This document shows, in pieces, positions 58,832-64,000 of a stretch of 64,000 nt of DNA. The stretch's first letter is position 1. Every line of letters begins with the position of its first letter. This stretch comes from Lentzea atacamensis (lineage in GTDB: Bacteria > Actinomycetota > Actinomycetes > Mycobacteriales > Pseudonocardiaceae), in contig NZ_QLTT01000004.1 in assembly GCF_003269295.1 (NCBI RefSeq), positions 434,001-498,000 of the forward strand, given 5' to 3'. The translations under genes and the position numbers were made by a program. The notes under the pieces were generated by a model, which saw nothing but the letters and a program-made list of their open reading frames with translations, was not told where the DNA came from and did no database searches.

Positions 58832-59416
58832 GAGGGTTTTTGGGTTTCACTTCCATCAACCGATCGTGAGATCGGGTTCCTGTGTCCGCGGATCCCGCGT
58901 CAGAGGCGGGAGCTGCGGGGATCGTTGCTTGTGCTTAACCGAAGACCACCTGCCAATCTGATGGAACTGCGGTACCCGCTCGGCGGTGTTCAGCCGGAGG
59001 CGGGCGATCCGATGGTGTGCAACCCTTCCCTTCTCCTCTGGTACTGACTTTCTGTTCTCGCGTGATCGCCGGTGCCGGTCCTGCTGCACCGACTGGTCTC
59101 GGTCGTCTGCCGGAGCTCGTACTGCTGGTCGGCTCCGGCGGACGACCGTCTTGCACTTGCTTCGTACTGCGGTCTTGCACTTGCTCTGTCGTGCGACTGT
59201 CGGCTCCGGGGGTCGTGCGTACTGCGGTCGTGCTTCCGGTCTTGCCTGCCGACTGTTCTGTCTCACTTCACGGGTAGTTCGTCATCTCCCGTGCCGATAT
59301 GACGTTCTCTCTCTCGCTACTTGTAGAAGGCTACACGCGGTCAGGCACGGATGTCTACGCCAGCCACTGGAGATTTGCTCGACCAGGTGACATAGGCGTG
59401 CTGTGCGCCGCTCGCG
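58832..59416. other. Gene-poor region with short direct repeats
   Basis: No supported gene. GTCTTGCACTTGCT occurs at 59148-59161 and again at 59172-59185, 24 bases apart, and GTCGGCTCCGG recurs around it. The 24-base period keeps reading frame on the minus strand (KCKTAV/KCKTVV in a 136-residue open frame 58856-59266), but composition and the absence of a start signal make coding doubtful. An AT-richer stretch at 59300-59345 could be a promoter. Confidence 0.35.
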
Positions 59417-60316
59417 TCAGGTGAGCAGCTGGCCGCCGGTGACGCCGAGCACCTCTCCGGTGACGTAGCTCGACTCCTGCGATGCGAGGAAGACGAAGAC
59501 CGGTGCCAGTTCGGCGGGTTGTGCGGCGCGGCCCATCGGCGTCTGTGCGCCGAAGTCGTCGACCTTCTCGGCGGGCATCGTGGCGGGGATCAGTGGTGTC
59601 CAGACCGGGCCGGGAGCCACCGAGTTGACCCTGATGCCCTTGCCGATGAGGTCGGCCGAAAGGGCTTTGGTGAAGTTGACGATGGCGGCTTTGGTGGCGG
59701 CGTAGTCCATGAGCGGGGGAGAGGGCATGAACGCCTGGATCGACGAGGTGTTGATGATGGCGGCGCCGGGACGCATGAGCGGCACCGCGGCCTTGCAGAG
59801 CCAGAACATCGCGTACACGTTGGTCTTGAACACCCGGTCGAACTGGTCGCTGCTGATGCCGAGCAGGCCTTCGCTCTGCGCCATCTGGTAGGCGGCGTTG
59901 TTGACCAGGACGTCGATGCGCCCGAACTCCTCTTCGGCGCGCTTGGCCACCTCGCGGCACGCTTCCTCGGTGCGCAGGTCGCCGGGCACCAGCACGGCCT
60001 GCCGACCGGCGTCCCGGACGAGCTCGGCGGTGCGCTCGGCGTCGGCCTGCTCTTCCTCGAGGTAGGACAGCAGCACATCGGCGCCTTCGCGGGCGAACGC
60101 GAGAGCCGCGGCACGGCCGATGCCCGAGTCGCCGCCGGTGATCACGGCTTTGGTGTCGAGCAGGCGGTTGCTGCCCCGGTAGGTGCGCTCGCCGTGGTCG
60201 GGCTCCGGCCCCATCCGCCGGTCTGTGCCGGGATGCGGCTGTTCCTGGCCCTCCTGGTCACCTGGGCGCGGATACTGGGTCCTCGGGTCCTGGCGGGTGT
60301 ACTGGTCTTCGGACAT
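59417..60316 (-). CDS. Stress-type SDR oxidoreductase (YghA/GSP39-like)
   Basis: The 299-residue protein has a polar 45-residue N-terminal extension (RTQYPRPGDQEGQEQPHPGT) and then a full SDR: TGGDSGIGRAAALAFAREGA, NNAAYQM, NTSSIQAF, the catalytic YAATKAA and the C-terminal SSYVTGEVLGVTGGQLLT. The extension and the FFRPDGDQ-like composition are typical of YghA/YdaD-type SDRs, which are often induced by general stress. The substrate is unknown. It is preceded by an 82-base gap and then recQ on the same strand. Confidence 0.85.
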   Translation of the reverse strand: MSEDQYTRQDPRTQYPRPGDQEGQEQPHPGTDRRMGPEPDHGERTYRGSNRLLDTKAVITGGDSGIGRAAALAFAREGADVLLSYLEEEQADAERTAELVRDAGRQAVLVPGDLRTEEACREVAKRAEEEFGRIDVLVNNAAYQMAQSEGLLGISSDQFDRVFKTNVYAMFWLCKAAVPLMRPGAAIINTSSIQAFMPSPPLMDYAATKAAIVNFTKALSADLIGKGIRVNSVAPGPVWTPLIPATMPAEKVDDFGAQTPMGRAAQPAELAPVFVFLASQESSYVTGEVLGVTGGQLLT

Positions 60317-60398
60317 GAGCGGCCACCTCGCGACGATGAGATCTCGGAACCGCAGGTGTTCCCGTGCGGACGGTGTTCAACCGCGAGAATGCCGACCG

Positions 60399-62015
60399 TC
60401 ACCCCCGTTCGAGCACCCCGGTGCTGCCGATGGCGGCGAGTGAGAGCGTCTTGTAGCCGACGTCGTCGAACAACACCATCAACCGGTCGGCTTCGCGCCG
60501 CACGACCGTGCCTCGGCCCCACTGTTCGTGGCGCACGACGGAGTTGGGCGGGTACTCGGCAGAGCCCGAGTCGTCGGCCACCACGCCCTCGTCGCAGGTG
60601 TCGCAGTTGCCGCACGGCTCGTCGAGCTCCTGACCGAAGTAGCCGAGCAGGAACCGCCTGCGGCAGCCGCGCGTCTCGGCGTACTCGCGCATGACCTCCA
60701 CCCGTGACTGGTCTCGTCTCGCTCGTCGCTCGGCCTCCTTGGCGACGGCTGCGACGGCTTTCGCCGGTGGGGGAGCGCCTTCGGCGTACCGCACCCGGTC
60801 CTGCTCGGTCCGCACGATTTCCGCGTCCTCCAACAGGTTCACGACACCGGTGACCTTCCGCCGGGAGCAGTCCAGCCGCCGCGCCAGTTCGGTGATCGCG
60901 ATACCAAGGCGAAGGCGGCGAACCGCGGCGGCGACCTGGCGAACGCAGTCGCGGTCGAGCTGCCGGGTGGCGAGGAACCGTTGCAGGCCTTGGTCTTCCG
61001 GACGGTGGAAGAGGATGACCTCCGCGGCCTCGCCGTCGCGTCCCGCCCGGCCGATCTCCTGGTAGTAGGCGTCGAGCGAGCCGGGTGTCGCGGCGTGCGC
61101 CACGAATCTCACGTCCGGCTTGTCGATGCCCATGCCGAACGCCGACGTGGCCACCACGACATCGAGATCACCGCGCATGAAACCGTCCTGCACCTGCCGC
61201 CGGTCAGCGGCCTTCATACCGGCGTGGAAGGCCGCCACGGCGAGGTTCCCGCCGGCCAGATCGGCGGCGTACCGCTCGGCGTCCCTGCGGGTGGCCACGT
61301 ACAGCAGGCCGGGTCCGGCGCGGCCCGTCACCCAGTCGGTCACCGCCCGTCCGCGATCGTCCTCGTCGGTGCAGAACCGGGCGCTCAGGTGCAGGTTGGG
61401 CCGGTCGAACCCGGCGACGATCACCACCGCGTCGCGCAGGCCGAGGTGCTCGGCGATGTCAGCGCGGACCGGGCCGCTCGCGGTGGCGGTCAGCGCGAGC
61501 ACCGGCGGATGGCCCAGCCGCTCGATCACGTGGCGCAGTCGCAGGTAGTCGGGCCGGAAGTCGTGTCCCCACGCCGACACGCAGTGTGCCTCGTCCACGA
61601 CGAACAACGAAGGCTTCGCCTGGTGCAGCCGCTGGAGCGTGTCGGCGTTCGCGAGTTGTTCGGGTGAGAGGAAGAGGTACTCCGTCCTGGCAGCGGTGAA
61701 CGCCTGCCAGGTCTGCTCGCTGGCCGCCGCGGTCTGCGCCGAGTTCACCGCGGCCGCCGCGGGCGCGTCGCTGGCTCGCAGCGCCCTGACTTGATCTCGT
61801 TGCAAGGCGATCAGCGGTGACACCACCACGGTCGGGCCGTCGAGCAGGATCGCGGGCACCTGGTAGATGGCGGACTTTCCGGCACCGGTCGGCATGACGA
61901 CCAGCACGTCCTGGCCGTCGACGAGGTGCCGCATACCGAGCAGCTGCTCGGGCCGCAGCTCGGTCCAGCCGAAGATCTCTTCTGCTGTTCGCAGCAGTTG
62001 TTCGTCACCCGGCAT
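60399..62015 (-). CDS. recQ: RecQ-family ATP-dependent DNA helicase
   Basis: The 538-residue protein has the SF2 helicase motifs: Walker A PTGAGKSAIYQ (about 42-52), DEAHCVS (about 140), LTATA, the 3'-5' helicase QDGFMRGDLDVVVATSAFGM and QEIGRAGRDG, and a RecQ zinc-binding cysteine set ending in CGNCDTCDEG. After this there is a short winged-helix-free tail (RHEQWGRGTVVRREADRLMV), so it lacks the HRDC domain. It is a shorter RecQ type seen in actinomycetes and cannot be assumed to match E. coli RecQ in role. Its start overlaps the hydrolase gene by 11 bases. Confidence 0.88.
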   Translation of the reverse strand: MPGDEQLLRTAEEIFGWTELRPEQLLGMRHLVDGQDVLVVMPTGAGKSAIYQVPAILLDGPTVVVSPLIALQRDQVRALRASDAPAAAAVNSAQTAAASEQTWQAFTAARTEYLFLSPEQLANADTLQRLHQAKPSLFVVDEAHCVSAWGHDFRPDYLRLRHVIERLGHPPVLALTATASGPVRADIAEHLGLRDAVVIVAGFDRPNLHLSARFCTDEDDRGRAVTDWVTGRAGPGLLYVATRRDAERYAADLAGGNLAVAAFHAGMKAADRRQVQDGFMRGDLDVVVATSAFGMGIDKPDVRFVAHAATPGSLDAYYQEIGRAGRDGEAAEVILFHRPEDQGLQRFLATRQLDRDCVRQVAAAVRRLRLGIAITELARRLDCSRRKVTGVVNLLEDAEIVRTEQDRVRYAEGAPPPAKAVAAVAKEAERRARRDQSRVEVMREYAETRGCRRRFLLGYFGQELDEPCGNCDTCDEGVVADDSGSAEYPPNSVVRHEQWGRGTVVRREADRLMVLFDDVGYKTLSLAAIGSTGVLERG

Positions 62016-62766
62016 CGCGCAGGTCGTACCGCTGGGCGGCCCACGTGGCGAGACGTGGTCGCAGGGCGAGGTAGACGTCGGGATCGAGGCCCATGCCGGT
62101 GTGGGTGCTGTGCACCTCGACGCACTCGGCGGCCGGGTCGAGGCTCAGCCGCCACGGCACGATTCCATCGGATCGGGAATAGATCGACACCGCGGGCACG
62201 TCCAGGGGAGCGCTGATCGCCTTGACGTTGTCCTCGAAGCAGGTGCCGGAGAGGCAGTCGGTGTTCATCAGCCCCGGCACGCCGATCGCGGACAGCCGGG
62301 CCAGTGCCTTCGCGGCGAGCAGCACGTGAGGATGGGCGCCCATCGGGTCGATCACCGGGCTGCCCAGCATGACCAGGCCGCACACCAGGTCCGGGCGGCG
62401 CACGGCGGCCAGGCGGGCCAGCGCGCCACCGCGGCTCTGCCCCAGCAGCACCACCGGGCCGCCGGTGGCCTCGGCATGCTCCTCCAGACGTCGTTCGACG
62501 CGGTCCACCAGCTCCGCCGTGCAGCCCACGTTGAACCCGACACCCGCGCCCACCGGCACGTAGCCGCGGTCGCGCAACCACGTGGTGGCGAACGTGAGGC
62601 TGAAGTCGCCCGCACCGAAACCCGGCACCAGGACCACGCCGAGGCCGGCACCCTCGTGGGGATTCGCGTCACGCCACACCCGATGCCGCAGCAGACGGGG
62701 GATCGTGAGCGCGGCGACGGCGACGTGCTCACGTGCCAGCGATCGCAGTGCTCCAGCAGCACTCAT
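62005..62766 (-). CDS. Alpha/beta hydrolase
   Basis: The 253-residue protein has an alpha/beta hydrolase fold of lipase/PGAP1-like type: VVLVPGFGAGDFS (oxyanion strand), the nucleophile elbow LLGQSRGGALARLAA, SRSDGIVPWR with the acid and CVEVHSTHTGMGLDPDVY with the histidine. No signal peptide is present. ATG 62766 is preferred over an in-frame upstream codon at 62826 since conservation begins there. The 11-base overlap with recQ implies cotranscription; the functional link is unclear. Confidence 0.8.
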   Translation of the reverse strand: MSAAGALRSLAREHVAVAALTIPRLLRHRVWRDANPHEGAGLGVVLVPGFGAGDFSLTFATTWLRDRGYVPVGAGVGFNVGCTAELVDRVERRLEEHAEATGGPVVLLGQSRGGALARLAAVRRPDLVCGLVMLGSPVIDPMGAHPHVLLAAKALARLSAIGVPGLMNTDCLSGTCFEDNVKAISAPLDVPAVSIYSRSDGIVPWRLSLDPAAECVEVHSTHTGMGLDPDVYLALRPRLATWAAQRYDLRDAG

Positions 62767-63010
62767 TCTCGTTCTCCGCTCAGTTCGTCCTGGTGCGGAG
62801 GAATTAGCCCGGCAGAGCCCGGGCAAACACCGAGCAGCGTCACGTTTCCGGTCGCCACGATGGCGGTAGTTCCAGCTGAGGTCGTGTGAGCACCAGCTCG
62901 GTCGAACGCACTGAATTCACCGGAGCGCAGGTTGAGTGCGTTCGCCGCGCAAGGGGTATCCGCCAGTTCCCCGGCAGCGCGTATCGGTGCCATGAGCAGG
63001 ACGGTGAAAC

Positions 63011-64000
63011 GTGGAGCAGGCGTCAGCGAAGCGCGTGTGGTGCCCGACGGTCGGTGTGGAGGAGGAATTCCTCCTGGTGGATCCGGTGACCGGCGTCCCG
63101 GTGAACCGGGCGGACGATGTTCTCGCCGTTGCGCGTGAGCAGTTCGGCCTCGAGCTGGAACACGAGCTGACCGGGGCGCAGGTGGAGATCAACACGTCGG
63201 TGTGCCGTGATGTGGAGCAAGTTCGCAGTGAGTTGTGCGAGACGCGTCGCGCGGTCGCGCAGGCCGCGCGGTCGGCCGGGTGCCGGGCCATCGCCGTGGG
63301 GGCGCCTCCGCTGGGCCATGCCACCGGGGAGATAACGGACAGCTTGCGTTATCGCCGAATCGCCCGCGAGTTCGGTGCGCTCGCCGAGCAGCAGCTGATC
63401 TGCGGATGCCACGTCCACGTCGCCGTACCCGATCGGGAGACCGCGGTGCAGGTGTGCAACCACGTGCGGCCATGGCTGCCCGTGCTGGCCGCGGTGACCG
63501 CGAACTCACCCTTCTCGGACGGGAAGGACACCGGTTTCGCGAGCTGGCGCTCGACGGTGTGGTCGCGTTGGCCGGTGTCCGGCCCGCCGCCGTTTTTCAG
63601 GTCGTGGCGGCACTATGAGGAGGTTTGCGACACCCTGATCGTTGCGGGGACGGCACTGGACCGGGCGATGGTCTACTGGGACGTGCGGCCCGCCACCGAG
63701 CTGCCGACCGTGGAGGTGCGGATCGCGGATGTCGCCGTGACCGTGGACGATGCGGCCTTGCTCGCGGCGCTTGTGCGCGCACTCGTCGCGAAGGCGGTTG
63801 TCGACGTCGAAGGCGGCGTACCGGCGGAGCCGATTCCACAGGAGACCTTGCGGCAGGCTTGCTGGGGTGCGGCGAACGAAGGCCTGCGAGGCAGCACTTT
63901 GGACGTGTCGTCCGGCGAGTCGCGGCCGGTCCGGCAACAGCTGAGCGATCTGGTTCGGCGACTCACCCCCGTGTTCGAGGCCAACGGTGATCTGACTGCG
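63011..64000 (+). CDS. Carboxylate-amine ligase, glutamate-cysteine ligase family 2 (YbdK-like), incomplete at window end
   Basis: The visible 330 residues follow the YbdK/GCS2 family: VGVEEEFLLVDPVTGVPVNR at the start, LTGAQVEINTSVCRD, RAIAVGAPPLG, CGCHVHVAVPDRE, and PTVEVRIADVAVTVDDAALL. These enzymes join an amine to a carboxylate using ATP; family members make gamma-glutamyl compounds and the physiological product is often unknown. The start GTG 63011 is fixed by a stop just before it, with GTG 63035 as an alternative. The gene continues past the window. The 240 bases upstream hold its promoter. Confidence 0.85.
   Translation, partial: MEQASAKRVWCPTVGVEEEFLLVDPVTGVPVNRADDVLAVAREQFGLELEHELTGAQVEINTSVCRDVEQVRSELCETRRAVAQAARSAGCRAIAVGAPPLGHATGEITDSLRYRRIAREFGALAEQQLICGCHVHVAVPDRETAVQVCNHVRPWLPVLAAVTANSPFSDGKDTGFASWRSTVWSRWPVSGPPPFFRSWRHYEEVCDTLIVAGTALDRAMVYWDVRPATELPTVEVRIADVAVTVDDAALLAALVRALVAKAVVDVEGGVPAEPIPQETLRQACWGAANEGLRGSTLDVSSGESRPVRQQLSDLVRRLTPVFEANGDLTA

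Noticed and set aside
58856..59266. 136-residue minus-strand frame with KCKTAV/KCKTVV repeats
   Set aside because: The repeated unit keeps frame but there is no start signal or family; I list the region as repeats only.
1..64000. CRISPR arrays, insertion sequences, integrases and rRNA
   Set aside because: No regular spaced repeats, transposase or integrase motifs, or rRNA sequence were recognised on reading the window.

Overview
The window is high-GC DNA with the dense, often start-stop-overlapping genes of a filamentous actinomycete. A SARP/AfsR regulator, GAF-ANTAR proteins, an LppA-like lipoprotein remnant, a class of HelD helicase, many Tat-exported glycoside hydrolases and a SAM methyltransferase of the DUF574 type together suggest Pseudonocardiales. 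This placement is inference from gene content; there is no rRNA or other decisive marker.

Region 1 (1-7830): the end of a tightly coupled operon that looks like part of a specialised-metabolite cluster. It encodes a CrtI-like FAD oxidoreductase (cut by the window edge), a SnoaL-like cyclase, a SnoaL-P450 fusion, a second P450 and a KAS III-like protein whose Cys-His-Asn triad is replaced. An ECF sigma factor carrying its own zinc finger, membrane segment and two extracellular beta domains follows.

Region 2 (8164-15801): a divergent surface-polymer locus with a polytopic membrane protein, a processive GT2 glycosyltransferase, a 56-residue membrane peptide with an LASTG sorting-like motif, a membrane PASTA protein, an exosortase-family transpeptidase with Cys-Arg-His intact, and UDP-GlcNAc 2-epimerase, followed by LuxR and MerR regulators. 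This is the best candidate for an undescribed system.

Region 3 (15822-27312): mixed accessory DNA with a truncated LppA gene, an M14-type peptidase whose N-terminus has the AGN motif seen in eCIS-associated proteins, a tRNA-like remnant, an SDR, a Tat-exported clan GH-A hydrolase, a secreted metzincin-like protease, a 933-residue SARP-NB-ARC-TPR regulator and a pentapeptide-repeat membrane protein. Between these lie gene fragments: lipase-like hydrolase, alpha-L-fucosidase, sulfotransferase and CysQ.

Region 4 (27404-37183): HelD, a MmyB-type regulator, then an operon for a PQQ-type sugar dehydrogenase and a three-subunit periplasmic molybdenum aldehyde oxidoreductase, a DUF574 methyltransferase and remnants of an AbfB domain and an MFS transporter.

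Region 5 (37587-46110): membrane and stress functions, with a front-end type fatty acid desaturase, AI-2E transporter, CsbD, a STAS protein lacking the phosphorylatable serine, three GAF-ANTAR proteins, an HPF-like ribosome factor, DUF5994, and two very small coupled genes. Two promoters share an 11-nt core.

Region 6 (46745-57968): a LacI-type palindrome-controlled polysaccharide utilisation locus: a GH remnant with a trefoil-like tail, an SGNH esterase, a GH16 beta-glucanase, a 1477-residue GH3 enzyme with binding modules, and a sugar ABC importer (binding lipoprotein and two permeases, no ATPase). These would cut and deacylate an extracellular glucan and import the products.

Region 7 (58136-64000): a TetR remnant, a MerR protein, a stress-type SDR, RecQ, an alpha/beta hydrolase, and a carboxylate-amine ligase cut by the window end. 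I saw no insertion sequence, CRISPR array or rRNA.
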